A program made the translations under genes and the position numbers. Source: Porifericola rhodea (GTDB taxonomy: Bacteria > Bacteroidota > Bacteroidia > Cytophagales > Cyclobacteriaceae). From it: a stretch of 64,000 bases of DNA. Below are positions 48,077 to 57,558 of this stretch, piece after piece. The notes beneath the pieces are model-generated. The model did not search any database. It saw nothing but the letters and a program-made list of their open reading frames with translations, and had not been told where the DNA came from. Where the stretch lies: the NCBI RefSeq assembly GCF_030506305.1, contig NZ_CP119421.1, forward strand, positions 1,480,354-1,544,353, given 5' to 3'. How positions within the stretch are numbered: position 1 is the stretch's first letter; each line of letters opens with the position of its first letter.

Positions 48077-50047
48077 ATGTATAAGACAATATTGCTCATT
48101 GGCCTTATTTTTTTTAGCCTGGGACTCAGTGCTCAGCATACAGTAGAAGTACCCTCAGTGATTGAGTATGCCGATATGCGGCTAGAGCTTAGCCCTGCGG
48201 CTCGCAAAAAAATTCAGACAGATGTAGATGCCCTTACCCGCCACGAAAAATATTTTAATGCCAAGGTAAAAAAAGTGGACACCTATCTACCACTGATAGA
48301 GCAAGTGCTACGTGAAGAAAATGTGCCGGATGACATTAAATATCTGGTAATACAGGAGAGTGCCCTGGTTGGTGATGCGGTATCTTCTTCCAATGCAGTA
48401 GGGTACTGGCAATTTAAGGCACCCACAGGTCGCGAAGTGGGGCTTACCATTAATAATCAGGTAGATGAGCGTATGAACATTATTACCGCTACACATGGCG
48501 CTGCTCGCTACTTTAAAAATAACAATACTTTTTTTGACAACTGGCTTTATGCCCTTCTTGCCTATTATGCTGGCCCTGGCGGGGCGCTCAAAATAGCTGA
48601 CAAGAAATACAACAGCGCCAAAAGAATGAAGCTGGATGGCAATACTCACTGGTACGTAATCAAATACCTGGCGCACAAAATTGCTTTTGGGCAGGCAGTG
48701 GGTAAGAGTCGCCCGGAAGTAAGCCTTTTCACCTATACTGAGGGCAATGGCAAAACGTTGGCTCAGATAGCTAAAGAGTTTAACTTACAGGAGTCTGACC
48801 TTGAACCTTATAATAAATGGGTGAGAAAAAATCGTATTCCTGATGATAAGACTTATTATGTTATTATCCCGGACTATAGCGGAAAGTATCATGAACCACC
48901 TTTAGCAGAAAACAAAGACAAGCCGAAGCCAGAAGAAAAATCTACTGAAGCTGTCGCAGAAAATAATACTCGTTATGTAGAGGTTGAAGATACCAGACGT
49001 TTTCCTGAAGTAAGGCAGGGCAACCGCTGGGGCAAGAAAATGACTTTGGTTAACAATATACCTGGTCTCATTGCTGACCGTGATGATAACATCCGCTCTA
49101 TCAGCCAGCAGACAGGTGTACCTTCATCTCGCCTGGTTAAGTATAATGACCTCACCAGCAAGCAATCTGGAATAGTAGAAGGCATGCCTTATTACCTTAA
49201 ACGCAAGAGAAACAAAGCTCCGGTACATTATCATGTGGTGGAGCCTGGGGAAACACTCTGGAGCATATCTCAGCGTTTTGGTATCAAACTAAAAAAGCTG
49301 ATGCGCAATAATCGTATGCGTGAAGAGAAAGAGCTAAAGCCAGGTCTTGTTTTGTGGCTGCGCTTTATTCGTCCAGACCATATTCCAGTAGAGTATCGTG
49401 AAGTACCTAAGTCAGAACAAAATACTACTATTGCAAAGCAGCAAAAAAATGTAAACAGCACAGGCGCTTCATATAAGCAGAAGGAAGTAGTTAAGAAAGA
49501 GGAGCCCGAATACAAGCCGGTAATAACCAATACTCCTGCTACTCATACTACAAAGAAAAATGCCGGGCAGTCAAAACCTGTAACACAAACTAGCACTACA
49601 CCTAAAACAGAGAGTCCAACTAACTCAAACCCTTCTCAACAGTTAGATACTGAAGAAGATTATGTAGCCTCGGTGGACAATAGGGCTGCATCAGCCCCAA
49701 CTAGTACTAATATATTTCATACCGTACAGAGCGGCGAAACGCTGTACAGTATTGCCAGAAAATACAACTTAACGGTACCTCAACTTACCAGTTACAATAA
49801 TATTTCCTGGGAAGATCCACTAAAAGTTGGTTCCGAATTGAGACTTATTCCGGCAGATACTGAAGAAAAACCTAAACATACTGATACAGAAGATAGTAGA
49901 TATTTGGTACATGAAGTTAAGTCTGGTGAAACCATGTATAAAGTAGCTCGTCAATACGAGGTAACGATTAAAGACCTGATGGAATGGAATGAAAAAGAAG
50001 ACTTTAGTGTGCGTGTAGGAGAAAAACTAAAGGTAAGAAAGCAATAG
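48077..50047 (+). CDS. Lytic murein transglycosylase with LysM domains (MltD-like)
   Basis: The 656-residue protein has a signal peptide (residues 1-19). A lytic transglycosylase domain follows at about 60-215: catalytic Glu in VIQESALVGDAVSSSNAVGYWQFK and the motif ALLAYYAGPGGA. Several LysM modules come after it: a divergent one near 225-275, one at about 390-435 (HVVEPGETLWSISQRFG), and two near the C-terminus (HTVQSGETLYSIARKYN, HEVKSGETMYKVARQYE). A Ser/Thr/Pro/Lys-rich linker separates the third from the last two. It cleaves peptidoglycan to 1,6-anhydro products in the periplasm. Gene order with the methyltransferase is probably incidental. Confidence 0.9.
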   Translation: MYKTILLIGLIFFSLGLSAQHTVEVPSVIEYADMRLELSPAARKKIQTDVDALTRHEKYFNAKVKKVDTYLPLIEQVLREENVPDDIKYLVIQESALVGDAVSSSNAVGYWQFKAPTGREVGLTINNQVDERMNIITATHGAARYFKNNNTFFDNWLYALLAYYAGPGGALKIADKKYNSAKRMKLDGNTHWYVIKYLAHKIAFGQAVGKSRPEVSLFTYTEGNGKTLAQIAKEFNLQESDLEPYNKWVRKNRIPDDKTYYVIIPDYSGKYHEPPLAENKDKPKPEEKSTEAVAENNTRYVEVEDTRRFPEVRQGNRWGKKMTLVNNIPGLIADRDDNIRSISQQTGVPSSRLVKYNDLTSKQSGIVEGMPYYLKRKRNKAPVHYHVVEPGETLWSISQRFGIKLKKLMRNNRMREEKELKPGLVLWLRFIRPDHIPVEYREVPKSEQNTTIAKQQKNVNSTGASYKQKEVVKKEEPEYKPVITNTPATHTTKKNAGQSKPVTQTSTTPKTESPTNSNPSQQLDTEEDYVASVDNRAASAPTSTNIFHTVQSGETLYSIARKYNLTVPQLTSYNNISWEDPLKVGSELRLIPADTEEKPKHTDTEDSRYLVHEVKSGETMYKVARQYEVTIKDLMEWNEKEDFSVRVGEKLKVRKQ

Positions 50048-50180
50048 TTTTTGTTCAAATATTACCTCTTTTAGGATTCCTCTCACTACCGTTTTTATTT
50101 TCTACTTTTCCTTTAAACCTTTGTTATTTGAATCGGGTACTCAAAATACCAATTACAGACCTTATTATAAGAGGAGCGTG

Positions 50181-50570
50181 ATGATAGATTTAGTAATGCT
50201 AATTGATGACAATGAGACTGATAACTTCATTAGCAAGCGCATCATAGAGCTCACAGAATTTGCCCGACAGGTAGTAACAAAAAATAGCGGGCAAAGTGCT
50301 CTTGAGTATTTGCAGGAACATCAGGACCAGGTTGATCAGTTACCCAATCTTATTTTTTTAGACATCAACATGCCTATTGTAGATGGGTTTATGTTTTTGT
50401 ATGAGTTTGAGAACTTTCCACCTACTGTACGCAATAAGTGTAAGGTTATTATACTGTCCAGCTCCGACAATCAGCGCGATATCAACCGCCTTATTAACAA
50501 TGATTATGTCATTAAATATATTACCAAGCCACTAACTCAGGTAGCCTTAGAAGAAATTAAGGCTCTTTAA
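50181..50570 (+). CDS. Single-domain response regulator
   Basis: I take the ATG at 50181 (MIDLVMLIDDNETDNFISKR), preceded by AAGAGGAGCG, an unusually good ribosome binding site; 129 residues. It is a stand-alone receiver: acidic pair in LIDDNE, phosphoacceptor Asp in LIFLDINMPIVDGF, Ser/Thr in IILSSSDNQ and Lys in YITKPL. No output domain exists, so it must act through a partner, as in many Bacteroidota receivers. No kinase gene is adjacent. Its neighbour encodes a DUF3078 outer-membrane protein. Confidence 0.9.
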   Translation: MIDLVMLIDDNETDNFISKRIIELTEFARQVVTKNSGQSALEYLQEHQDQVDQLPNLIFLDINMPIVDGFMFLYEFENFPPTVRNKCKVIILSSSDNQRDINRLINNDYVIKYITKPLTQVALEEIKAL

Positions 50571-50637
50571 GATTTTTATTTCTGTGTAGATCATTTTAAT
50601 CTTGCCACTTCATCAAGTAAGTCCCGCGTAATCATTC

Positions 50638-51597
50638 ATGAAATTATATTGCCTGCTGACCGCTCTCAGCATCTTTTCATCTCTATCGTTGTTTGCTCAG
50701 CAAAGTACTCCTGACAGCCTGGCAAAAGAAGAATCTTTCTGGAATAAAGGGGGTAACTTAAGTGCTACTTTCCAGCAGGTAGGCCTTAACAATTGGGCCG
50801 GAGGTGGTAAAAGTACTTTGGCCGTAGGAGGTATTTTTTCGGCTTTTCTCACTTTTGATGATACTACTAAACGCCGCTGGGAGACACGCATGGAAGTTAG
50901 TTACGGACTTAGCAAAATTGGTGAAGAAGCCGATCGTTTCATTAAATCTAAAGATAACTTTATTCTTAGCTCTCGCTATGGGCGTAAACTTAGCAAAAAC
51001 TACTATCTATCCACATTAGTAGACTTTAGAACCCAGATAGCACAAGGGTTTAAGACAGAACAGATTAACGATAGTATTTCTGATGATGTGCGAATTTCTG
51101 AATTTATGGCTCCAGGTTTCCTCATCGCATCTCTGGGGGCAACTTACTCACCCATTCAAAGAAAGTTAATTGAGGAAGAACGCAAAGCTCAAAAACGTAA
51201 AGGAAACTACTTTGCCGTGACCTTATCGCCATTTTCCGGTAAATTTACTTTTGTTTTGGATGATACCTTAGCTAAAAACGATCAGTACAATACCGAAGGT
51301 AAGCAGGTAAAAGCCGAGGCCGGATCTAGCCTTACCCTGGGCTTGAGGCAGGAGCTTTTTGAGAACATATCATTTAGTACAAACCTGAACCTTTTCTCTG
51401 CTTACGAGAAGTTTGAAAATGTAGACGTAAACCTGGAATCGCTACTCGTCCTAAGGGTGAATAAATATATTATGTCTAACGTGTCGCTGCAGCTTATTTA
51501 TGATGACGATATTGATGTGGAGCGGGATGATGGTACTGTAGGCCCTGCCTTGCAGCTACAGCACGCTATTAATGTAGGCTTTACTTATGGGTTTTAG
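50638..51597 (+). CDS. DUF3078 outer-membrane beta-barrel-like protein
   Basis: The 319-residue protein has a signal peptide (cut near LFAQQST). The start of the mature part, FWNKGGNLSATFQQVGLNNWAGGGK, is the DUF3078 signature, followed by alternating amphipathic strands and a Tyr-Gly-Phe C-terminus (INVGFTYGF), as in outer-membrane proteins. The family is found in Bacteroidota and its role is unknown. The 3' end overlaps the convergent hypothetical gene by 17 bases. Confidence 0.85.
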   Translation: MKLYCLLTALSIFSSLSLFAQQSTPDSLAKEESFWNKGGNLSATFQQVGLNNWAGGGKSTLAVGGIFSAFLTFDDTTKRRWETRMEVSYGLSKIGEEADRFIKSKDNFILSSRYGRKLSKNYYLSTLVDFRTQIAQGFKTEQINDSISDDVRISEFMAPGFLIASLGATYSPIQRKLIEEERKAQKRKGNYFAVTLSPFSGKFTFVLDDTLAKNDQYNTEGKQVKAEAGSSLTLGLRQELFENISFSTNLNLFSAYEKFENVDVNLESLLVLRVNKYIMSNVSLQLIYDDDIDVERDDGTVGPALQLQHAINVGFTYGF

Positions 51598-52159
51598 CTT
51601 TAGAAGAAACAACACTGCTATCATGTGCTACACTTTCCAGAGCTTCAACTTTTGCCCGGAGGAGCATAACTTCGTTTTGTAATTCCAGTATCTGCTTTTC
51701 TCTTGCCTGCATAAGTTCCTGCGTGCGAAGAATGAAAGGAGTTGTTTTTTCATCATCTTTTGCAGTATTCCAAAAGGTCGTAAATAATAAGGTGATAGCA
51801 GCTAAAGCTGAGCCCCATGCTGCCCAAGATGAACTAATAGCTGCCTCCGCTACTTGTCCAGCCATTATCGTTTTTTTCTTTCTTCCTTGGTACCCCTCTT
51901 CTACATATAGAAAAAAGCGCGCTCCTGCCTTTTCTCTATAGACCTTCTCGCCATCTTCATTTTTCTTAATATCTAACCATTCCTGACTTACAATACTAAA
52001 ATGATTATAAAAATTGTTCTGTTCACCTTTAAAGCTTTTTCTTATTTCATCATAGGTAGGCAAGCCACCGACACCCTTTGAGGTCTTACTAGTATTTATC
52101 TCAGTATGCCTGTTAATTACATACGCTAAAATTTTATCTTTTAGCTCGTCATCACTCAT
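51581..52159 (-). CDS. Hypothetical membrane protein with C-terminal coiled coil
   Basis: The 192-residue protein is not one I recognise. Residues 1-100 are soluble and mixed, with an N-terminal helical segment (MSDDELKDKILAYVINRHTE) that could be a winged helix. Near residues 112-128 there is one hydrophobic stretch (SSWAAWGSALAAITLLF), probably a membrane anchor. The remainder is charged and coiled-coil-like (ELMQAREKQILELQNEVMLL). It lies between DUF3078 and dnaX, overlapping the former's 3' end, and starts 25 bases after the dnaX stop in the same direction, so it may be cotranscribed with dnaX. Confidence 0.6.
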   Translation of the reverse strand: MSDDELKDKILAYVINRHTEINTSKTSKGVGGLPTYDEIRKSFKGEQNNFYNHFSIVSQEWLDIKKNEDGEKVYREKAGARFFLYVEEGYQGRKKKTIMAGQVAEAAISSSWAAWGSALAAITLLFTTFWNTAKDDEKTTPFILRTQELMQAREKQILELQNEVMLLRAKVEALESVAHDSSVVSSKAKTHK

Positions 52160-52184
52160 AGGCGGAGTATTAGGTGATAAAATA

Positions 52185-53876
52185 TCAGTAGTCCGGGTCT
52201 AGTCCCAGTTTTTCTTTCAGCAACCTTACCTGAGGGTTCTTCTCCATCAGGTAGTCCAGCTTTTCCGAAGGGGTATATAATTTTCTTTGTTTTTCGTCTT
52301 TTACTAGCTCCCCAGTCACATTAATCTGCGAGTTATGTAGCTGCCTGCGTAGATATTGTATTAGTTCTACTCTGAGTTCGCTCAATACATCTTCCTGCAA
52401 AGTATTAGACATTTTAAGATGCACAGTCAGGCCATCATCCTGTAGGTTTACCTCCTGATTCAGGATCATGTAGGCAGAGTCTTTTCCTGCTATTTTCTTT
52501 TGTTCGGCAAATTTAGCCCACTCTTCGCGTAGTCTTTCAATATCCACCGGACGACTACCAATCACCTCCTGCTTCAGTTCAGGTTCAGCTTGTTCTACCT
52601 TGGCCTCCGCCTGTATAGTTTCCTTCTTTACAGCTTGCTGACGGATCTCTTCTGCTTTAGGGATTTTGATGGAGCTTTGCCTTTGTAGCCCCTGCAAGCG
52701 AGATACATCTACCCCTTTTTTTGTAGGAGTAGGGTTTACGGTTTCGCCAGTGTTACTGTTTTCACTTTTTTTTTTCGTCTCTTCCTGCCCCTGTGGCTGA
52801 CTATTGAGCTGTGCCATCTGCACTGCTGAACTGATATAAGCCATCTTCATCAGAGTAAGCTCTACATGCAGGCGCTGGTTTTTACTGTTTTTGTAATTCA
52901 GGTCACAGTTGCCCGCCAGGTTGAGACCAGTTAGTAGAAACGAAGCAGGAGTTTTAGCCGCCTGTTCTATATATCGTTCCTGCACACTTTCTGAAACCTG
53001 TAGCAGTTGCACGGTAGCATTGTCTTTACACACCATCAGGTTGCGAAGGTGCTCGCTTAAGCCTACTATAAAGTTATGTCCGTCAAAGCCTTTCTTCAGT
53101 ATTTCATCAAATAGCAACAACATCTGCGAGATGTTCTGCTCAAGCAGATAGTCCGTAGCTTTGAAATAATAATCGTAGTCAAGAATGTGCAAATTCCTGA
53201 TGGTAGTCTGATAGCTTACCTTGCGGTCAGAGGAAAAGGTAACAATCAGGTCAAATATGGAAAGCGCATCTCTTAAAGCTCCATCCGCTTTTTGAGCAAT
53301 CAGGTTTAGAGCTTCTTCTTCTACCTCTATGTTTTCTTTAGCGGCAATATCTTGAAGGTGATCGACGATATGGCTAATTTGGATACGATTAAAATCATAG
53401 ATCTGGCAACGCGAAAGAATGGTAGGAATCACCTTATGCTTCTCGGTAGTAGCCAGTATAAATATGGCATAAGGAGGCGGCTCTTCCAGGGTTTTTAGAA
53501 ACGCATTAAACGCCTGATTAGAGAGCATGTGTACCTCATCTATAATATATACCTTATAGCTACCCTGCTGAGGAGGGTAACGTACCTGATCTATCAGGTT
53601 TCTGATATCATCTACCGAGTTATTAGAAGCAGCATCCAGTTCATAGATATTCATGGAGTTAGCCTGCTCCTGGCTTTCATAACCATTTATTTTTCTGGCC
53701 AGAATACGGGCACAGGTGGTTTTGCCGACTCCACGAGGTCCGCAAAATAAGAGTGCCTGAGCCAGCTGATTATTATCTATTGCATTTTGCAGGGTAGTTG
53801 TAATATGCCCCTGCCCTACTACTTCCTCAAATCCGGTAGGGCGATACTTCCGTGCAGATACTACGAAATTCTCCAT
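52185..53876 (-). CDS. dnaX: DNA polymerase III subunit tau/gamma (clamp loader ATPase)
   Basis: The 563-residue protein starts MENFVVSARKYRPTGFEEVVGQ. It has a Walker A GPRGVGKTT, Walker B IIDEVHML, a sensor-1 LATTEKHK and an SRC motif (LSRCQIYDF). The usual four-Cys zinc module between Walker A and the ELDAASNNS block is missing: ARKINGYESQEQANSMN replaces it. AAA+ domains I-III end near residue 365, followed by a Pro/Lys-rich linker and the tau-specific part. An A10 run at codons about 368-371 lets a one-base slip stop translation at once, which would give a gamma-like product. It loads the sliding clamp and links polymerase and helicase. Confidence 0.95.
   Translation of the reverse strand: MENFVVSARKYRPTGFEEVVGQGHITTTLQNAIDNNQLAQALLFCGPRGVGKTTCARILARKINGYESQEQANSMNIYELDAASNNSVDDIRNLIDQVRYPPQQGSYKVYIIDEVHMLSNQAFNAFLKTLEEPPPYAIFILATTEKHKVIPTILSRCQIYDFNRIQISHIVDHLQDIAAKENIEVEEEALNLIAQKADGALRDALSIFDLIVTFSSDRKVSYQTTIRNLHILDYDYYFKATDYLLEQNISQMLLLFDEILKKGFDGHNFIVGLSEHLRNLMVCKDNATVQLLQVSESVQERYIEQAAKTPASFLLTGLNLAGNCDLNYKNSKNQRLHVELTLMKMAYISSAVQMAQLNSQPQGQEETKKKSENSNTGETVNPTPTKKGVDVSRLQGLQRQSSIKIPKAEEIRQQAVKKETIQAEAKVEQAEPELKQEVIGSRPVDIERLREEWAKFAEQKKIAGKDSAYMILNQEVNLQDDGLTVHLKMSNTLQEDVLSELRVELIQYLRRQLHNSQINVTGELVKDEKQRKLYTPSEKLDYLMEKNPQVRLLKEKLGLDPDY
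52766..52775 (-). promoter_or_regulatory. A10 slippery tract in dnaX, putative gamma-forming recoding or slippage site
   Basis: The minus strand reads ACG-A10-GTGA. In frame this gives Thr-Lys-Lys-Lys-Ser. One extra A (or a -1 ribosomal slip) gives AAG TGA, an immediate stop; one A fewer gives a TAA after nine further codons. Comparable dnaX A-runs in E. coli (ribosomal) and Thermus (transcriptional) produce the gamma protein. The position is at the end of the AAA+ core. Confidence 0.65.
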
Positions 53877-54032
53877 TGACGCAATTTACAGAATCCTATA
53901 CTTTATTAGTAACCAAAATCCACAAAAGAAAAGCGGGGCGGAAAGTTCGCGAGAATATGGGAAAAAGGCATACCAATTTTTTTATTATCTTCGGCTTTTA
54001 CACCTAGTCAATCTACACATCTGATTGTATTT

Positions 54033-55511
54033 ATGAGTAAGCAAAGAAGAGAGCCGATGCTATGGGAAGCCCTGATTCCTGTGCTATTCCTGATTGTAAT
54101 GCTGTCGGTGAATGTGATTTATGTGTTTGGTGATGATGCAATCTCTGGTTCTAACCAAATCGTTCTTATACTATCTGCTTCAGTTGCTGCCCTGATCGCT
54201 TTACGTACCGGTATTAGCTGGGAAAATTTGCAGGATGGCATAGTCAAAAGTATCGGCGCTTCTATGTCGTCTATTCTTATTTTGCTCCTTATAGGGTCAT
54301 TGGCTGGTACGTGGATGCTAAGTGGAATAGTACCCGCTATGATCTACTATGGACTACAAATCCTCAGCCCTACCATATTTTTGTTTGCTGCCTGTATTAT
54401 CTGCGCAGTAGTTTCTATAGCTACCGGCAGTAGCTGGTCCACCGTAGCCACTGTAGGCATTGCCTTGCTGGGCATAGGCAAAGCCTTGGGCCTGAGCGAG
54501 GGGCTTATTGGCGGTGCTATTGTTTCGGGGGCGTATTTCGGAGATAAAATGTCTCCCTTGTCAGATACTACTAACCTGGCTCCTGCTATGGCCGGGACTG
54601 ACCTTTTCACGCACATCCGCTATATGACATACACCACCGTTCCTTCTATTATTATCACTCTTGGCATTTTTCTGGTGATTGGATTTACAGCAGATACCGC
54701 GGCTGTTACCACCGGCGTAGAGGATGTTCTCCTCTCTATTGATAGCGCTTTTAATATTAATGGGTGGCTATTTCTGGTGCCTGCATTGGTCATTTTTATG
54801 ATTGTGCGCAAAGTGCCTGCTTTACCTGCATTGCTGGCGGGCACCATGCTCGGAGCTTTATTTGCTATTATTTTTCAGCCTCAGGCGATGCAGGAAGTTG
54901 CCGGAGGCAGTACCGGAGCTATGGCTGCTTATGTTGCCGTTATGAAAGCCCTCTATACCGATATCAGCATTACAACTAATAATGACATGGTTAATGAGCT
55001 CCTTTCTACCGGGGGTATGTATGGTATGCTAAACACAGTTTGGCTTATCATTTGTGCCATGATTTTTGGTGGGGTTATGGAGAGTGCTGGCATGCTACAA
55101 AGAATTACTAAGTCTATAGTTAAGCTAGCCCATTCTACCGGTTCTTTGATTGCTTCTACCGGATTTACTTCTATCTTTTTCAATTTTACTGCCTCAGATC
55201 AGTATCTGGCTATAGTTGTGCCTGGCCGAATGTACGCTGATACGTACAAAAAACGAGGGCTAAAGCCCGAAGTACTAAGCCGTACTCTGGAAGATACCGG
55301 CACAGTAACTTCGGTATTAATTCCATGGAATACCTGTGGGGCTACCCAGGCTTCGGTTTTAGGCGTAGCCACTTTAACTTATGCACCCTACACATTTTTC
55401 TGTATACTAAGTCCAATTATGACTATGGCCTTTGGCTTTTTAAACTTTAAAATTCGCAGATACACAAAGCAGGAGATAGAAGAAGAGCAATTACAAGAAA
55501 AAAGCGCCTGA
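54033..55511 (+). CDS. nhaC: Na+/H+ antiporter, NhaC family
   Basis: The 492-residue inner-membrane protein has about a dozen hydrophobic helices (first LIPVLFLIVMLSVNVIYVF at about 12-30). The NhaC core GAYFGDKMSPLSDTTNLAPA is intact, including the acidic residues. The protein exchanges Na+ for protons and contributes to pH and salt homeostasis. A conserved LIPWNTCGATQASVLG near the end fits the family. It is divergent from dnaX and 38 bases upstream of the exonuclease gene in the same direction. Confidence 0.92.
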   Translation: MSKQRREPMLWEALIPVLFLIVMLSVNVIYVFGDDAISGSNQIVLILSASVAALIALRTGISWENLQDGIVKSIGASMSSILILLLIGSLAGTWMLSGIVPAMIYYGLQILSPTIFLFAACIICAVVSIATGSSWSTVATVGIALLGIGKALGLSEGLIGGAIVSGAYFGDKMSPLSDTTNLAPAMAGTDLFTHIRYMTYTTVPSIIITLGIFLVIGFTADTAAVTTGVEDVLLSIDSAFNINGWLFLVPALVIFMIVRKVPALPALLAGTMLGALFAIIFQPQAMQEVAGGSTGAMAAYVAVMKALYTDISITTNNDMVNELLSTGGMYGMLNTVWLIICAMIFGGVMESAGMLQRITKSIVKLAHSTGSLIASTGFTSIFFNFTASDQYLAIVVPGRMYADTYKKRGLKPEVLSRTLEDTGTVTSVLIPWNTCGATQASVLGVATLTYAPYTFFCILSPIMTMAFGFLNFKIRRYTKQEIEEEQLQEKSA

Positions 55512-55549
55512 CATAGAAATAACTAACCAAAGCTTATACTACTTGCCAT

Positions 55550-56146
55550 ATGTTTCCAAAACAGATAACTAAGGAAGAAATTAACGCGCTAACGCTTAAA
55601 AAGTATGAAGGGAAAGTAAAAGTCATTACTCAGGAGGAGCATTTAGAAGAAGCCATACAACATATCCGCGAATATGATGTCTTTGGATTTGACACTGAAA
55701 CTAAGCCTGCCTTTCGGAAAGGGGTTAAGCATATGGTAGCGCTGTTGCAGATAGCCATTCCTGACATGGTCTATCTTATCAGGCTAAACCATATTGGGTT
55801 TACTAAAAAACTTAGTGCTCTTTTTGAGGAGGAAGGTGTGGCTAAGGTAGGAATTAGTATAAGAGACGACCTCAAACATTTAAAAGAGTTGAGCAGTAAG
55901 CATCATATCCCCTTTGATGCTACCAATATTATTGAGCTTAATGATGTTGCTCATAGTATGGGCATAGAGCATGCCGGGGTTAAGAAGCTTACTGCTATTT
56001 TTCTACAGTTCAGGGTCTCCAAATCACAACAGACTTCTAACTGGGAAAACCCTCAACTGACAGAAAAACAAATTCGCTATGCGGCTACAGATGCCTGGGT
56101 TTGCTTAGAGATTTATGATCATCTAACCGAAAAAGGCTATATCTGA
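55550..56146 (+). CDS. 3'-5' exonuclease, DnaQ-like/RNase D-type DEDD domain
   Basis: This 198-residue single-domain protein has the exonuclease motifs [11 protein letters not shown] (Asp-Glu of Exo I), [15 protein letters not shown] (Exo II region) and [18 protein letters not shown] (Exo III, YAATDA type). This matches DEDDy exonucleases such as the WRN/RNase D group. It degrades DNA or RNA ends from 3' to 5', though its role in this organism is unknown. Its last 10 bases overlap the convergent end of accC. Confidence 0.88.
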   Translation: MFPKQITKEEINALTLKKYEGKVKVITQEEHLEEAIQHIREYDVFGFDTETKPAFRKGVKHMVALLQIAIPDMVYLIRLNHIGFTKKLSALFEEEGVAKVGISIRDDLKHLKELSSKHHIPFDATNIIELNDVAHSMGIEHAGVKKLTAIFLQFRVSKSQQTSNWENPQLTEKQIRYAATDAWVCLEIYDHLTEKGYI

Positions 56147-57498
56147 GCGTATTCTTCTATATCTGAAAGATCAAAATCGTTCATGAAGGCCGTTGTAAAG
56201 TCCCCTTCTCTAAACTTAGGATCATCCATAAGTTTAATATGAAAAGGTATAGTTGTTTTGATACCTTCAATCACAAACTCTTGTAAAGCTCTTTTCATAC
56301 GGGTAATAGCCTCTTCTCTGGTCTGACCACTTACGATAAGTTTAGCGATCATAGAGTCGTAGTTAGGAGGTATGGCATAACCTGCATATACGTGGCTATC
56401 TACTCTAACCCCATGCCCTCCTGGTAAATGAAGGTTAGTTATTTTCCCCGGGCTTGGACGAAATCCTTTAGCAGGATCTTCTGCGTTGATACGGCACTCA
56501 ATGGCGTGCATAGAAGGGTAATAGTTTTTACCCGAAATTTTAACGCCTGCTGCTACCTTAATCTGCTCTTTGATTAAATCAAACTTAGTAACTTCTTCAG
56601 TAATAGGATGCTCTACCTGTATACGGGTATTCATCTCCATAAAATAGAAGTTTCTGTGTTTGTCCACCAAAAACTCAATAGTTCCTGCTCCTTCGTAGCC
56701 AATTGCTTCGGCACCAGAGATAGCCGCATTACCCATTTGTTCCCTTAACTCATCTGTCATAAAGGGAGAAGGGGTTTCTTCTATTAGCTTCTGATGTCTT
56801 CTTTGCACAGAGCAGTCCCTTTCAGATAGGTGACAAACTTTTCCGAATTTGTCTCCCACTACCTGAATTTCAATATGGCGAGGTTCTTCTACAAACTTTT
56901 CAAGGTAAAGTCCGGCATTACCAAAGGCAGCACCAGCTTCACGAGTAGCATCATCCCAGGCTTTCTTAAATTCTTTCTCGTCCCAGACGATACGCATCCC
57001 TTTACCACCCCCTCCGGCAGTAGCTTTCAGGATGATAGGGTACTTTATTTCTCTGGCAATTTCCAGCCCTTCGTCCATATTGGCTAGCAAACCTTTAGAA
57101 CCAGGCACGGTAGGTACACCAGCAGCCTCCATAGTAGCTTTAGCGGTAGCCTTGTCTCCCATTTTGTTAATCATTTCGGGAGATGGACCTATAAATTTAA
57201 TATTGTATTCTTCGCAGATACGCGAAAACTCTGCATTCTCAGATAAAAACCCGTACCCAGGATGTATAGCGTCAGCATTGGTGATTTCTGCTGCTGCTAT
57301 AATGTTAGGTATACTGAGATAAGATTTGTTGCTGGGAGCTGCTCCTATACATACGGCTTCATCAGCAAAGCGCACATGCAAACTTTCTCGATCGGCTGTA
57401 GAATATACAGCTACTGTTTTGATACCCATCTCACGACAAGTACGAATAACTCTGAGAGCAATCTCTCCGCGATTTGCTATTAATATTTTATTGAACAA
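56137..57498 (-). CDS. accC: Acetyl-CoA carboxylase, biotin carboxylase subunit (TTG start)
   Basis: The N-terminal [20 protein letters not shown] shows the start must be near 57498. No ATG lies in frame: an in-frame TGA is directly upstream of 57516. I use TTG at 57498 ([12 protein letters not shown]), preceded by AAGAG, giving 453 residues; TTG at 57516 would add six residues. The ATP-grasp lysines and loop [13 protein letters not shown] and the [18 protein letters not shown] block are intact. It carboxylates biotin on AccB for malonyl-CoA synthesis. It is last gene of the operon and overlaps the convergent exonuclease gene. Confidence 0.93.
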   Translation of the reverse strand: MFNKILIANRGEIALRVIRTCREMGIKTVAVYSTADRESLHVRFADEAVCIGAAPSNKSYLSIPNIIAAAEITNADAIHPGYGFLSENAEFSRICEEYNIKFIGPSPEMINKMGDKATAKATMEAAGVPTVPGSKGLLANMDEGLEIAREIKYPIILKATAGGGGKGMRIVWDEKEFKKAWDDATREAGAAFGNAGLYLEKFVEEPRHIEIQVVGDKFGKVCHLSERDCSVQRRHQKLIEETPSPFMTDELREQMGNAAISGAEAIGYEGAGTIEFLVDKHRNFYFMEMNTRIQVEHPITEEVTKFDLIKEQIKVAAGVKISGKNYYPSMHAIECRINAEDPAKGFRPSPGKITNLHLPGGHGVRVDSHVYAGYAIPPNYDSMIAKLIVSGQTREEAITRMKRALQEFVIEGIKTTIPFHIKLMDDPKFREGDFTTAFMNDFDLSDIEEYAQI

Positions 57499-57558
57499 GG
57501 CTCTTACAATTAACAATCAAATATAAAAAACTTCTCTCAACCGTGGATTGTTAATGGT

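Noticed and set aside
52716-52722. Second A-run (A7) in dnaX as a slippage site
   Set aside because: A slip here would also truncate, but the run is shorter and lies downstream of the much better A10 site; not needed to explain anything.
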